Source: Thamnaconus septentrionalis
Lineage: Eukaryota > Chordata > Actinopteri > Tetraodontiformes > Monacanthidae
DNA: 64,000 nucleotides
Reading direction: 5' to 3'
NCBI GenBank assembly: GCA_009823395.1
Contig: CM020503.1
Span: forward strand, 4,554,501-4,618,500
In this document: one piece after another, positions 23,385-36,251 of the stretch
How the letters are laid out: each line of letters opens with the position of its first letter
Position numbering within the stretch: the stretch's first letter is position 1
Notes under the pieces: model-generated
Told to the model about the DNA's origin: nothing
The model's input: only the letters and a program-made list of their open reading frames with translations
Database searches by the model: none
Translations under genes and position numbers: made by a program

Positions 23385-25266
23385 GCCGGAGCCATTTTGG
23401 TGTCTGGCTGGTCGGTTTAATAGGTGTTTCGGTTGTCATTGGCTCACACAGCTTGTCATTATCTGGTTACACTCAGACGTGAACTGAACAACTTACAAAA
23501 CACTTGCAAAACACTTTGACTTATTCAGCTGTTTCATCAGAGCAAGACCCAAATTAAACACAATGTTCGAAAAAATAAATACAAAAACAAATAAATCTCC
23601 TCATGCAGCATTTTTGCGTTACACATTTTCTTGGTTCCCAGTGCCCCTTCTCTTTCTCACTGGCGACCATCAGTTGTCAGTATGTGAGAGTGAAAACTTG
23701 AAATGTGTTTTCGTTTGTGGGACAGTGGTAATAGGACAGAGCAGGAGCTTTAAGGCTGTAATTTAGTTAACCATGAGATTGTAGGGGTATCGGCAAGGCA
23801 GAACAAATCGAATGTCACACTCTGTCTTTTTTCCAGCAGTGGGATGTATAGTTAGCGTAATGGCCATTAGCCCATACCCACATCCCGAAGCCTCAAGCAG
23901 GGGGTCAGCACTACTTTAAATTGTGCCCACTATAGGTTTTTGGTATGAAGCCCTTGCATGTGACTAAAGGGCAACGAAAGAAGAATCTATCACAGAACAT
24001 TTTCCACTTAAGCAAGACGAGGAAAAAATAAATGTCCATGAATTGCTATAAAAACAATAATGGCATTACAAACGGAAAACTAGGAGTTCCAGGCCACCGG
24101 CAATGGACACCAAAACCCAAAATGGGCAGGTAGGCTACATAGGTGGATTTAAAATAGCTTCTTTTACAGTGTCTTAGTTGTGTGTGTACTGCGCAAGCTT
24201 TTGGAAGAAGAAACACGTTGCCTTGTGTAAACACGGCGTGGCTAATTTGGAGAGTCGCAGCCTTCACTTGGAGTTTATTTTTCGTCCGTCTAAATCTCCC
24301 AATTTAGTCCCGTGGCAATAGCAGATGTAAAAATATCACTTCCGTTTTTTGCTTGCATGTGACCTAAAAATGTGACACGTGACTGCAGAATGTGCTTAGA
24401 ACTAATTCTCAAAAAACAAACAAAAAATCAATAAATAAGAGTGATAAAAATGTCCTCATTATGGAATCAACATTAAGATGCATAGTTAAAATTGACATCA
24501 AGCCAAGCAAATTTTGGACTGGTGGCTGTGAAGAGTGTTGTTGAGATGAGCCAGTTTATCTTCAGTAAATCACATTTGGAAGCATTTAAAAGCATCCTGG
24601 GAGCTGTAGTGCAACTAGGGAGCATTTGAAAGGGGCCACAAGGTCTGGCCTGCATTGAAGAATCAGCAATGTTGAAACTTCAGAAAGGTGAAAAAAAAAA
24701 GAGTTTCCTTTCCTCTACGATTTGACCGGAGTTGAGGTCTATTTGTTGCAGCAGTCTGGTCTGTGAAGTTGCTGAGCTCATGAACTCTAACAACATGATC
24801 AGCGGAGACGACATGACAGGCAAAAGTGACTCAACTGCCCTGATCAGACAGACCAGACCAGGGCATGAAAACCTTACGGAATAAACGGACTTCGGTGAGA
24901 TCATGGATATGCTTCCATTGTGTCTCGTGGGTTGGTCGGTGACAAGTATTGGGAAAGAACTAATGGCAGATGTTAGATGTTACAGCGCAATATGCACACA
25001 ATTTTGTTTGCAATATAGTTTTGGACTGCATTTGATACATTTGGTGTTTTTGGCTGTGTTGATTATGCAGACCACAATTTAAATTTTTAAAAAAAAGTAG
25101 TTTTAACATCTAATTAATGGCATTTCAGTGGATTAATTAAGCCATGAAAAAGTGTGTTTGTATTGTAGTAGACATAGTGTACATTACATGGCATGACCAT
25201 TCAAAAAAAGCACTTTTTCACCTGCAGTATCAAATGGGATAGACACAGCGACATCATCAACGTTTG
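23385..25266. other. Intergenic, AT-rich, no gene seen
   Basis: No coding motifs and no element ends recognised. The interval 25095-25145 carries TAATTAATGG and ATTAATTAAG words, a possible paired homeodomain site arrangement just before the hairpin at 25267. Confidence 0.5.
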
Positions 25267-25310
25267 TCATCAACATTTACTAAGTTGCATAACTCAGTAA
25301 ATGTTGATGA
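25267..25310. repeat. Near-perfect long hairpin (15-bp arms plus inner 4 bp)
   Basis: TCATCAACATTTACT (25267-25281) and AGTAAATGTTGATGA (25296-25310) are exact reverse complements. After a single A/C mismatch the inner AGTT/AACT also pair, leaving a GCAT tetraloop. Beyond a G/G mismatch, TTT (25263-25265) faces AAA (25312-25314). It may be the core of a palindromic MITE or an RNA hairpin; no flanking terminal repeats were found. Confidence 0.85.
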
Positions 25311-25628
25311 GAAAATGCTGATTTTACCAAATCTTCTGCTACTAATACTCCAAATCACGTTGTAGAAATAAAAGTGTCAGAAACTCATGTAACAAATATC
25401 ACACTACAATATGATATTACAATGTTTTGTAGTAGTTTTGTAGTCTGGTAGTTTGGTGCTCCAGCAGAATCCTCCAGATGGAGAAAAGTAATTCAGTAGT
25501 TCTTGATGGTCTGAAGGCCAGTGGTGATCACTGCTAGCACTGACTCAGATAGGAAGCCAGGGATCAGAGGGCTACTGGGGAAAGACAACCTGTTCATCTA
25601 CTTCCCTAAAGAAGCAGCTCACAAGTTT

Positions 25629-25647
25629 TGATGATGATGATGATGAA

Positions 25648-25678
<31 letters not shown>

Positions 25679-25714
25679 TTGATGATGATGATAAAGAAGA
25701 AGATGATGATGATG
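25629..25714 (+). repeat. (GAT)n trinucleotide repeat
   Basis: A GAT tract with a few GAA and GTT interruptions. On the minus strand it gives a poly-Ser open frame, which is not a gene. Confidence 0.95.
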
Positions 25715-26592
25715 GGACTCGGTCAGCTGAGCTACTATAAGACTGACAGCTGATGAGTCTTACCCAGATGGACAAAAATACCTACAGTCATCCCGCCTGC
25801 CAATCTCACCTTTTCCCTCGGAAAGAGGCTTTAAGTTTCTGGGAAAAATCCCTCTGCATTTGCCTCCCTGTCCAGTTCCTGATGGCTGGCACGGCTTCCC
25901 GGGCAGATGACAGAGGGAAGGAAAACAGGATCCAGTCGGCCAGCAGGACAAGGAGAGTGGGACGGAGGTGTCTCCGGGAGAGTATAGGGTTGAGCGCAGG
26001 ATTGTCCCTCTGATTGGACGTCATCTTCCCCCGCCCCTCGTTTCTTTCTCACCTCCTGCAATTGCATCCGATCCCCTTCCTGTGTTTACAACACGGGAAC
26101 AGAGCTCCTGTTACTCCTGTTAAAGCAGAGCCGACACTTCTCTGGCAGTGTCGGCGTCTCTTCTCTCTCAGCAAGCCTTAAATCAGCGCAAGTCGCACCA
26201 TCCAAGACCCAAATGCAAAACACACATGACAACAGGATGCTAGTGTGTGTGAGTGGTGGTGGTGGTGTTTTTTTTTCCAATTTTGACTCCACTTCTGTAC
26301 GTACGATGTGCCATTACTGCTCCGGGGAACGGAGGAGAGGCTTGGACTTGGACGGTGCGTCTAAACAAAAGCAACAATGGTTCTTATTGTCGCGCCTGCT
26401 CAAACTCACCCATGCACCCTTTGGCAGGGCATCACCAGGCGTAAAGTCGATTTGGCGGATTTTGCAAACTCTGCCCTCGACCCTGTGACATTATTCCGTT
26501 CACTGCGACTTTCCCCGCGACGCCGCGGAGGTTTTCCCAGCCTCCTGGGACAAAAGGACGAGGGGAAGGGGAGGGGGATGGGAGAGTGAGGC

Positions 26593-26611
26593 GGGGTGGG
26601 ATGGGGTGGGG
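26593..26611 (+). repeat. G-quadruplex motif
   Basis: Runs GGGG, GGG, GGGG and GGGG are separated by T, AT and T. This fits a stable quadruplex on the plus strand. Confidence 0.8.
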
Positions 26612-28269
26612 TGTGCTCGCCGTGAGCAGATGGAAAAAAAAAAAAAAAGAAAGAATGGATTTTTTTTTTCCGTGTTCCTGACGATTTTTTTTTTTTTTTT
26701 TTTTCAAATGCGTTTTCTTAAATATCAATCCATCATTGGGCTTTCTTGGAGCTGTCCGTTCCCCTTCTCTGCCTTTGGTACGTGTGAACAGTGATTACTG
26801 GTGGCTGCCCGGCGAGCGCAGCCCTCCCGGCTGGCACCAGCCGCCCATGGCTGCGGCGGCAGAGTGCTTGTTTAAAGCTCAGCATGGTCGCCGTTGGAAA
26901 GCCTCGGCTCGTTGTTAGTGGTTAACCGAGGGCTCCCTCCGGGGCTCTGCGCTCACTCATCATTCTGCCAACCTCTCAGTGAATTGTGTAAATTTTCCAG
27001 CGTCAGAGATTTACAAGTAATCATTCACTAATATGTGACTGCATGCATTCAGGTCCGATAACACAGAGATTATTACATTTCTTTTTAGTCGTCCATTCCC
27101 GGCAGCCCAGAGATATTTCTGAGACATGAAAGCAGAGCTCTTGCTTGTTGCAGTGCAGTGAATGACCTTCAACAATCCCACTCATTGAGGGCTTGAGTTT
27201 TCTTTGTGAAAGGTGACTGTTTGGTGGACGGTGATGAAGCTCTTCACTCAACCCACTCAGGTGTTGCTGTAACTTTTGTAGCAATTTTCGCTGTTGATGT
27301 CTATTTGTTTTCACATTAATCCTAGTTAATGACCAGTCTCTTTGTTTACTGCTTACCAAGGAGCTTTTTATGCATTTGGCTGTCAAATTCTTTGCTGGTT
27401 GTTACTAGACTGTACTGTTCTATCAAAGGTTTATTTATTTATTTTATTTTTTTTGCATTTGTGTGCCTTACTTTTTTCTTTCTGTTTTGATTTTCAACAT
27501 CGCGGCATGTTCGGCCATTTTTCAAAATGAAACACCTGCAAACTGCAATATGACACACATGCTAAACTCTTGTCTGCGCTGGCCAAGTCAGGCCTGCCAC
27601 GTCATTTTAAGTTGCCCTTAGGAGCAATTTAACAAGAGTTTTAAACAAATGTGATGTAATAATTGGAGTTTGGTAATATTTGTCTTTCCTTTTTATTTAA
27701 TTGAATGTTTGATCTTCCAATGATCAACGGAGTAATGCCAGTTTCTTAAATGAATAAATAGTAATCAAATGGAGACATTATTGTTCTTGTTGTGTAGTGT
27801 TGTTATTTTGTTAGAGTCATATCATTATCTTACAGTTACAATCAGCCCTTTGAGGAAAGTGTTGCTGCTGGTCTGACACCACTGTTAAGAAGTTATTTAT
27901 TCTTACTGACAAGTTTTGAAATTTGTCTTTAGAACCACAGTTCCATTAGAGACGTGAGCCCACTGTGGTTTGGTTAATTTTACGTAATATGTTTTCTCAA
28001 CGCCTTTCTGTCATTATTTTGCAATGAAGATGACCTCAAAAAGGATTTATCGTTATTTAACGGATTTCCTCTGCACCAGCTGATTTGACAACTTATATTA
28101 TTTGAAGTGCTACCTACATATTAAAAGCATTACTTGAATGATATGTTTCCCTTTACAGGCATAAATAATTTGTCTACATTGGGGCAAAATGCCACATGGA
28201 TTACACAGAAGGAACAATCGCTGCAGTGAATCTGTGAGGCCACATCGTGAGACTAATTGTATGTATCCC

Positions 28270-28307
<38 letters not shown>

Positions 28308-28320
28308 TAATGATAATAAT
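28270..28320 (+). repeat. (AAT)n trinucleotide repeat
   Basis: A TAA/AAT tract with one short interruption. Confidence 0.95.
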
Positions 28321-28433
28321 GTTAACGAGCCGGCGCAGAAATCCGAGCTGCACAGCAGAAACCACAAGCCCTGGCTGCAAAGTCACACTTGAGTTGTGTA
28401 ACTTCTCCCATCTCCTCCAGCTCCCATCCTGTT

Positions 28434-28880
<447 letters not shown>

Positions 28881-31154
28881 CTGCGATGATTAGTTCTCCA
28901 TGCATATCCTCCGCATGCGCCTGTTCCTGGGCATCAGTCTCACGCCGAGGCTTCCTGGCAGAGGCGGAGGTGATGGCAAAATGTTGCGCTGTGTTTTGGT
29001 TATTGTGGAGAGTGGAGCCTCATGCAATTTACCGCATGAGCAGTTGCATTACAAAATGTTGTATACATACTGAAAGGATAAAATAACACTATACTTGATT
29101 TTGGCATAAATTGACTCTTAATTATTGATGAATTGGTTTGGATGAGTCCATTTCTTTCTGTTTTTTTTCAAACCAAGCAGGAACTTCAGCGTGAGTTACA
29201 TAACAAGTGTTTGTTTTAATAATGTGAGATCAATTTTACTGCCTCTGGCCAGCAGTGTGTGTTGTAGTCTGTCCGTCTCCCCTTGCTCTCTGTCTCACAT
29301 GATCTCAACCAGAAGAGCAGAGGTAAGATGGTCTAAGGGGCAAGACTCCCAAAACCACAAGAAGAAGAAGAAGAAGAAAAAGAAATAAGGGAAGGAGGGG
29401 CTGCAGGAAGAGGAGGAGAGGGAGGAGGAGAAAACCACAGTTGCAGCTGTTCAGACTGAAGAGAGCGAAGGATACATTTCTCTCACTCTCTTTCTCTCCT
29501 TTTTTAAAGACGGTGGCTCATTAAATGGCAGTGAGGCTGCTCGGCTCCAAAACCAAAGAGAGTCATGCCCCTTTGAGAGTGCTCAGCTGCTAACCGTGGA
29601 GCTGGCATGGCGCAGGGTAGGAAGGAAAAAAAAAGTCAAAAGCAACCACTGGGCTGCAACAGGAGAGAGAGAGAGAGAGACAGAAAGAGACAGAGAGATA
29701 ATATCACATGGTGCAACGTGGGCTGCAAGGAGTTGGGGTGGCAACATCTTTGGGACACAAAACAAAGTTGTGTTGCATTTTAGGGCCTGCAGCACTGTAG
29801 CAACACGTGTCAATTTCAAAATCAACATAACCCAGGAGTGCCTGAATTAAAATTAGAGCAAACATACATTTTTTCTGGACAGACTTTTGGGACAAGGATC
29901 AGTCATCCATCCCTGTCCAGGCGTCACCCTGGAGTCCAGGAGGCCCTAATTCAGTGCTTCAGCTCAGCTGACCATGAGTGAGTGCACACCTCAATGACAA
30001 CTGATAAAATCCCTGCACTTCACTGTGGCTAATCTAGTGGCTGCTCTCAAAGGATGAAAACAACAGCAACGGATCATTCAGCTCCATCAAAATACTGGCG
30101 ACTTTGACCAAACTGCCTTGTATTGCATAAAAGGAATAAAAATCAACCCAAAGTTTTAATGTTCCTCAAAGACACGTGGATTAAAATACAGATTTATGAG
30201 ATTATACTGACATTTGATTAAAGATGGGAATTAAGTGCACAGTCCAATTTTGTCGGAACATTGACTCGCATTTTGATATGTGGTGTATTCCTTTCCAGGA
30301 TATTTGGACTGTATCTAGTTAGGGTTTAGTGTTGATTGATTGGGAGCGGGCAAGGGTTCTAAAAGACTGAGTTCCTCGAAAACAACTTGATTCGTTTTAA
30401 GAGACACTCTGTGCCTCTGAACCAGTATTCACCAAGATTTAAAGATTTATCATGTATCATTTTCAGATTTGATAAAATGTGGGACAATGGCAGAACTTCG
30501 AGTGGTCAGAATGTGCTTCACCCGGGAAACATTTCAAGATACTTTGTCAAGTCTGTAGAAGTGTTTTTGTTTTTCTTAGCATTGATTGTGGCTGACTGTG
30601 ATGAGCTTCATTACTATATGAGCCAAAAACTGATAAATGGCTGCTCCTGGGCAAAGAAGTGTGTTGTGGTTTCAGATCTCAGCCGCTATTAACAGACAGA
30701 CACTTAACAGTCGGGGCATCGTGTTTGTTGTTTGAACAGAGTGGGTGAAAGGAATGTGGTTAAGTGGTCACACTCCACAACTGACAGCCTTAAACCAACA
30801 AACCACCAACAGACCATAGAGGGCAGTGCGCCAGTTTGGCCGCCTCCTCTTTTGTCTCTACGTTGAATGCACCAACGCAAGTCACACTAACTAACAGGTG
30901 ATTCATAACACAGTTTGTCCAACTAACACTCACCCTTATCACTCTATGATACCAAGGAAAGTTTTCCCCTGAAACTGACATCATACTTGTTGGACGGTAT
31001 CAGCGCAGAGAGGCTTTGCGTGGTTTCCCCCCTTTGCTTTTATGGATCATTTACTTCAAACAAAAACACAACATGGAGAAATGTAAATATTTGTCTTTCT
31101 TGGAAAAGGCAAGTCCTGCGGCGACGCCTGTTTAAACCAGTTAGGTAAAAACAC
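28881..31154. other. Intergenic, no gene seen
   Basis: It has an AAG-rich tract (29349-29388) and a GA tract (29662-29699). A CTCF-core word TAGAGGGCAG lies at 30817-30826 on the plus strand. No protein family is recognised. The Tc1 5'-end relic begins at the right edge. Confidence 0.55.
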
Positions 31155-31260
31155 TTGCCATCCACTTTAGTAGATGCGCTTATTAATTGCTTACCAACAC
31201 AAGTAGCTAATCAGACAATAAAATGGCAGCAACTCAGTGCGTTCGGTCATGTCAAAGACT
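31155..31260 (+). mobile_element. Tc1-like transposon relic (5' non-coding region)
   Basis: The stretch with GCGCTTATTAATTGCTTACC, AGCTAATCAGACAATAAAAT, GGCAGCAACTCAGTGCGTTC and GGTCATGTCAAAGAC matches, in order, the region before the transposase start in the same Tc1-like family as 7603-8240. Transposase coding sequence is absent. Confidence 0.6.
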
Positions 31261-31625
31261 TCACGCCTGACAGGTTTTCTAATGACTTTGACTCACTTAT
31301 TCACAAACCTCAGCAAGGATCTACACCAGAGAGTCTGGACTGATTGACATGTGATGTGATGACGCAGAGTTGTGGAGCTGACTGTGGTGTCCAGTCAGCG
31401 TACCTGTGGTTGTGCGCAACGCCGCCAACACAGACTTCAAAATTAAAGGAAATAAAGATAAAGCCAAATACTGACATATCAGCTAAAATTATAGATTCCA
31501 ATCTGAACAGAATTAAGTTTTGGAGAAAGTGTTGGAAAAATTTTGTGCAGTTTTGTTTTTTTTGAAAGTTTCAGTTTTGTAGCCAGTCATCAAAGCCAAT
31601 TAGCCTAGCCTAGCATGCGTTTTAC

Positions 31626-31760
31626 CAGGAGGATGTCTGAGAGAAGCCACACAGACTCAGGGAGGACACGCTAACCTCAGCTTCAGGCCATGGAATCGAA
31701 CCTGCAACCTTCTTGCTTCAAGGCGGCAGCAGCGCTAACCGCAGCCTCACCGCCTCACCA
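31626..31760 (-). mobile_element. SINE fragment (tRNA-like head, degenerate)
   Basis: GGAATCGAACCTGCAACC, CTTCTTGCTTCAAGGCGGCA and GCGCTAACCGCAGCCTCACC correspond to the right-hand third of the SINE at 4074-4442. The B box is preserved; the A-box region is diverged. Confidence 0.7.
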
Positions 31761-32591
31761 TAGTTTCCTTGTCGTCATCATCAACATCACGATCATCGTC
31801 ATTTAAAACCAAATTATAATCAATTTTGGATTGTGAATGATAAGATTTTAGAAATTAAATCTATTTTCACACACACACACACACACACACAAAATCACTG
31901 TGCTGCAGGCGAGTGTGTCCCTGCCCTGCCGTCAGCCCTCACCGTGTGTGGTTGGATACCTCGGTCAACCTCAACCCCTTCCACCGCAGACTGAGATCAG
32001 ATTCACTCAGATAACATCGCGGGCCGCTCAGCTCCTCCAGCGCCCAGAGGATCAGGTTCAAGGCGTCCCGTCACACGTCTCTCCTCGACAGGTCTGTTTG
32101 GCCAGCGCGGCACCTCGCACACACTGAAAAGAACAACACACGTGGCACCTAAACACAGGCAGCCAGCCGCAAACTGCAGGCACACACACACACACAGACT
32201 GTGGTAACAAATAAAGGAGGGTAGGTGGGTGCAAAAAAAAGAGCAAAACCACAATATTGTCTTGGATGAAAATATTTCCTGGTTTCCACGGTGACGCCGG
32301 TCGTGGGCCAAACCACACGTTTCACCATCGGACCCATAAAGATGGCAACTGTTGATCTTGTCTCCACTTCAACGGCGAAATGACGGGGTATCAAATCTGC
32401 CTCGCGCCAGTTCATGAAAGGCCCTGAAAACCTCAGCGTAGCTGCCGTCACATATCATCCGAGGCCTGCTTGAAAATTAATTTTTCTGAATCAGTTTTCC
32501 AGAGAGAGTGACGGCGTGCAGGATTTGCGAGACGCAAGGGAGAGCGGCCTGAGGTCCGCAACCGAAGCGTGGTGACGATGCATCTAAGATT
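31761..32591. other. Intergenic with CA tracts, no gene seen
   Basis: Pure CA tracts lie at 31869-31890 and 32179-32196. Nothing else was recognised. Confidence 0.55.
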
Positions 32592-32595
32592 TTAA

Positions 32596-33349
32596 CCCTT
32601 TAGGCGCCATGGTCGCAAAATTGCGACAAGCTTCATTGCTGAATTAAGCAGGCCATAGCGGCAAATATGGTGCTAAAAGTAGTTTCCACTTTACACCAGG
32701 AGATGGCAGACACCTGTGGCTTCAATCTGAGCAGCATTTGTGGGGGTGTTTATATTCAGATTTCGGAGAATAAAGAGAGAGACAGCCCGCCTCAGTCGAG
32801 GAGACGAGGAAGTGGTTGTAGTGAGAGCGGAGAGAGAGAAAGACGGCGAATTTTACCGAGAATACATCGCCGAGAGGTTTGTTCGTTGAAGAAGTACTTC
32901 GTCAAGTAATGTCTGACTCAGATATCGAAGAGGAATATTCGCACTCTGACGATGATGTTCAGTCATCCCGTGAGAGCGAGTCTGCCGGTGCGTCTTTAGT
33001 TACAGCGGCAGCGAGTCCATGCGCCACAACAGTCACCAAGCAGCACATGCTTCGCCTCAGCGTGGCCGGGGTGTAGTGGGAGTAATCGACGAATGAGGAT
33101 GAGGGGACGTGGTGGGGGAAGCAGGAGTGCTCAAAACACCGCTAATGGTGACGGAGGGCGCGGGGAGTTAGTGATCAACGTGGTAGAAGCTGTGGGAGGA
33201 AACGCCCAGCCAGTGCCGGTGGAGGCAGCAGGAATGTTCATGGTCACCCTGTAAAATACAGTGATGATGGCTGGGTCTGTTTGAGATATGTGGAAAATTG
33301 TCAAAAGTGGATAAAACATTTTGATGAAAAAATGATGGTGCTTAAAGGG
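32596..33349. mobile_element. Non-autonomous piggyBac-type element
   Basis: The left end reads CCCTTTAGGCGCCAT and the right end, as complement, reads CCCTTTAAGCACCAT. They match at all but two of the first 15 positions. CCC ends plus TTAA on both sides are diagnostic of the piggyBac superfamily. A perfect palindrome GTCGCAA-AA-TTGCGAC follows the left end (32612-32627). At 754 bp it is far too short for a full transposase, so it is a deletion derivative that would need a transposase supplied in trans. Confidence 0.85.
32909..33076 (+). pseudogene. Possible N-terminal remnant of a piggyBac transposase
   Basis: The frame from ATG 32909 gives 55 residues beginning MSDSDIEEE and rich in Ser, Asp and Glu over the first 30. 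This resembles the acidic leader common in piggyBac transposases. A TAG ends it at 33076, and no DDD catalytic core lies downstream within the element. Its position inside piggyBac ends supports the reading, but the sequence alone is not decisive. Confidence 0.4.
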
Positions 33350-33353
33350 TTAA

Positions 33354-35816
33354 CAATCGGAAGCCAACAACAAGTTTCGAATCATTTCTCTAAAATGAAT
33401 ACAAGTATTGGTTATTTAAATAAAGAGCATTATATGTAGGTGAACCATCACAGAAATGTAAAAATTAAAATGAAACACTGGCTCTTGTGTTTAACAATAA
33501 GCTCATTAACATCTTATAAATCATACAGAACAACGTGTACAAAAAAAACTTTCAAAAACGAAGTTCATTTTATTGTGTAGTGCACTAATCATGACAGGCT
33601 AGCAGAAGCCACTACTGAGTTTTTTCCCACTTATTGAAAGTTAAAAATCTTTACTGTCTCTTCTATTTTGCTACTATTTTTTTTAATGAGAAGCGGAAAA
33701 AAAAATAACATCTGACCACATGCACCTCGCACTAAATAACATTTTTCTGAACACGTGGTAGCTAGCTATTGGACAAAACTAGCTAGCATTAACTTTGCAA
33801 GCCCCAGAAACTTTAGCAATGGCAGCTATCTGACCACAGCACATTTATTGATTGCCATGCGTAGCGCAAAAATATGTAGGCTAGATGTGACCAGTCAAGT
33901 TTTCTCAAGTTCACAAAGTTGTGACACGGCTACCTCGTCTGCCACGTCACATTGCGTTCATTAAGGGTGAAGAGCCGCCAGTGCGGCGCTGCTTTTTCAC
34001 ATACATTTCTCAGTGTGAACAAACTTGTGTTGCATTGGCTGTGTGTGGGAAGTTCCAGTGCTCTGTGCCATGCCGCCTCGTTTTATTGCGTTCAACCAAA
34101 CAATCAGTGACATATTTGCGGGCGGATCTTTCTAAAGTTAGCCTCGACCTTCTGTGACAAAAACCTTTATTAGACATAATTATCAACGCCTTTTCTCAAC
34201 AGCTGGAATGGGATCCTTTAAAACTTTAATTTGATCCAGAACAGGTCACAAATGACACTTTTACATAGAAATGGTAATAAACAAACAGTATAAATGGCTA
34301 AAACCATTGTTTTTACATTAAAGTTTTCAGATAATATCACCTGTGTGCTACTTACCACGCTGCCGTGTGTGAGCATAAAAGTTCTGCTTAGACTTACTTT
34401 GAGACTTACTTGCGATCCCTTATTTAAGTTGGGTAATAAAGCCATATTTTTGTTTCATGATCACGCAGTCAACCTAGTGGAAAAAAGCATTAAAATGCAA
34501 CGTAACCCTTGTTAACGACCCCGTTCTTACTTCTGAGTATTTACGCTTGCAGCTGTTATTCGTCTCGTTGCTATGCAAAGCTGTCACCCCCAACCCCAAC
34601 CCAGACTTAAAAACGTTTGCTTGCATCACGGCAGTGACACCGCTGGGACCGCGAAAAAACGGCCGAGCGTTCGCACCTTCCGCACCCCAGAGCAGCAGTC
34701 GAGTCCCTGCGCTGCAGCTGGGGCTGGGGTGAGGGTGGGGGGGCAGTGGGGAGCAGACCCCTGCCAGAGGTCCCGCCCAGGAAACGGCGAGGGTGGGATT
34801 TTACTGGCTCGTTAAGGTGAAGGTGAGCGACTGCTCCGTCGCTGCTGCTCCGTTATAACGAGCGTGACGACTGTTGGCCTTCGCCGCTGGCGGCAGGCAT
34901 GACTGCCCGCAGCCTCGTGCCAACGTCATTATTCACGCAGAGCTCAGCTCCCGTTACTCTTTACCTCCATTTTTTTTTTTTTTTGTTTACAGCCGCAACT
35001 GCAAAAAAAGAACAGTTGCTGGCTTTCACGTAAACAGCCGACGCAGTTCCAACGCTCGCTGCCAGCGCTGGTTTATTGCAGCTTCGCTGCATATTTTGCA
35101 GGCTGCTCCCTTTGTAAACCAGTTTCAGTCTCATCAGTGTCGCTGGCGGTTGGCCAAAAGGGACTATCAGTGGATTTTCTCCACAGCTGGAACAGTGCAG
35201 GCTGCACTTTGAGTCCCAGCAGGTCCCGACGAGTATCACATGAGTATATTGAGCCAATGACAGGGGCCGGGGGATGCCTGGCTCTCCGAAGCTCAATAAT
35301 AAGAATAGATTGTTGTAAAATATAAAGCAGGTTTTAAATTGAATTAGGAAAAAAAAAGAAAAAGACAGATGGCAAAAACACATTGGCAGCAAAACTTCAT
35401 AAAAAGTTCAGTATGTCGCAACAAACTGCAGTGTGACGAGGCTGAGCGCTGCATCTGCTTCACACTTTCCATGTCATCATTAATGTTCCATTTAAAAAAA
35501 TAAAATAGACCAAGTCATTGAATTGATGTAACAACTAACAAACACAGCTTTAAAATGACATTGGAAAGCTTCATATATGCAGTACATTAAAAAAGCAAAG
35601 TATTAATCTTGGCTTTCTCTTCTTCTCTGAGTTCTGCTTTACAGTTATTTTATGTCGGGCAGCTGTAGACACAAGAAGTACTGTTGGCAGACGTTAGAAA
35701 AAAGGACAGGAAAGTTTAAAAAAAAATATCAAAATGAAAAAAAACATTTGCAGTTGAAAAGCTGCTGGATGCTAACACCATCAATGGATCAATCTTATGT
35801 TATATCATCGTCATAA

Positions 35817-35850
<34 letters not shown>

Positions 35851-36149
35851 GCCTATTTAATTTTGACTACATTTATTATAACCCTTATTATAAACAATAC
35901 CCAACAAAACAATGTTGACCCTTGTGGTGTTTTTAATTTGGTCAACCTCAGACTTCCAGCAGTCCTACAAACTGGACTGAACTGGCTATTTGTCCGAACG
36001 CAGAAAAGGGGCTACAGAGAATTCTGGCCAACATTGTTGTCGTCATTTGCAGTGGAGGTGGACTGCTGATTGCTGGAGACGCTTGCAGGACACCACACTG
36101 GCCTCTGTCGCGCTGGCAAAGAATTCTTCCCGTCCGTGAGGAACCAGAA
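33354..36149. other. Intergenic, no gene seen
   Basis: TAGCTAGC-type words occur at 33757-33790. Interval 34600-34900 is GC- and CpG-rich. A T-run lies at 34971-34984 and an ATT repeat at 35818-35850. No coding motif was recognised. The GC-rich block could be a small CpG island without an evident transcript. Confidence 0.5.
35818..35850 (+). repeat. (ATT)n trinucleotide repeat
   Basis: A pure ATT tract of about 33 bases. Confidence 0.95.
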
Positions 36150-36173
36150 AGGTCAAGGTCAAAGTCAAGGTCA
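36150..36173 (+). promoter_or_regulatory. Tandem nuclear-receptor half-sites with two NR5A-type sites
   Basis: Four hexamers abut without spacers: AGGTCA, AGGTCA, AAGTCA, AGGTCA. The extended NR5A (SF-1/LRH-1) consensus TCAAGGTCA is exact at 36153-36161 and 36165-36173. NR5A1 is known to act on Sox9 gonadal enhancers in mouse. Binding here is inferred, and a chance hexamer repeat is the alternative. Confidence 0.4.
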
Positions 36174-36251
36174 AGCAGTGAGCAGGAAAACAGGTAGAAT
36201 CGTTAAATCTGGGGTGAACTGTCCATTCAAGAGAGCTGTGCGGCAGTAGAC

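Larger units (their letters stand above)
25311..28269. other. Intergenic, no gene seen
   Basis: It includes the GAT repeat and the G-rich stretch around 26560-26611. Interval 26730-27010 is mixed-composition DNA with CpG-rich and AT-rich halves. Interval 27600-28000 is AT-rich with ATCAAATGG, AATGATCAA and TAATCAAA words that could be TCF or homeodomain sites. None of this is coding as far as I can see. Confidence 0.5.
32592..33353. repeat. TTAA target-site duplication around a piggyBac-type element
   Basis: TTAA sits at 32592-32595 and 33350-33353, directly outside CCCTTT/AAAGGG ends. This is the target signature of piggyBac transposition. Confidence 0.8.

Noticed and set aside
29905..29950. 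Further SINE copy (CCATCCATCC and CACCCTGG words)
   Set aside because: The words occur in the wrong order and spacing for the SINE family, so similarity is likely chance.
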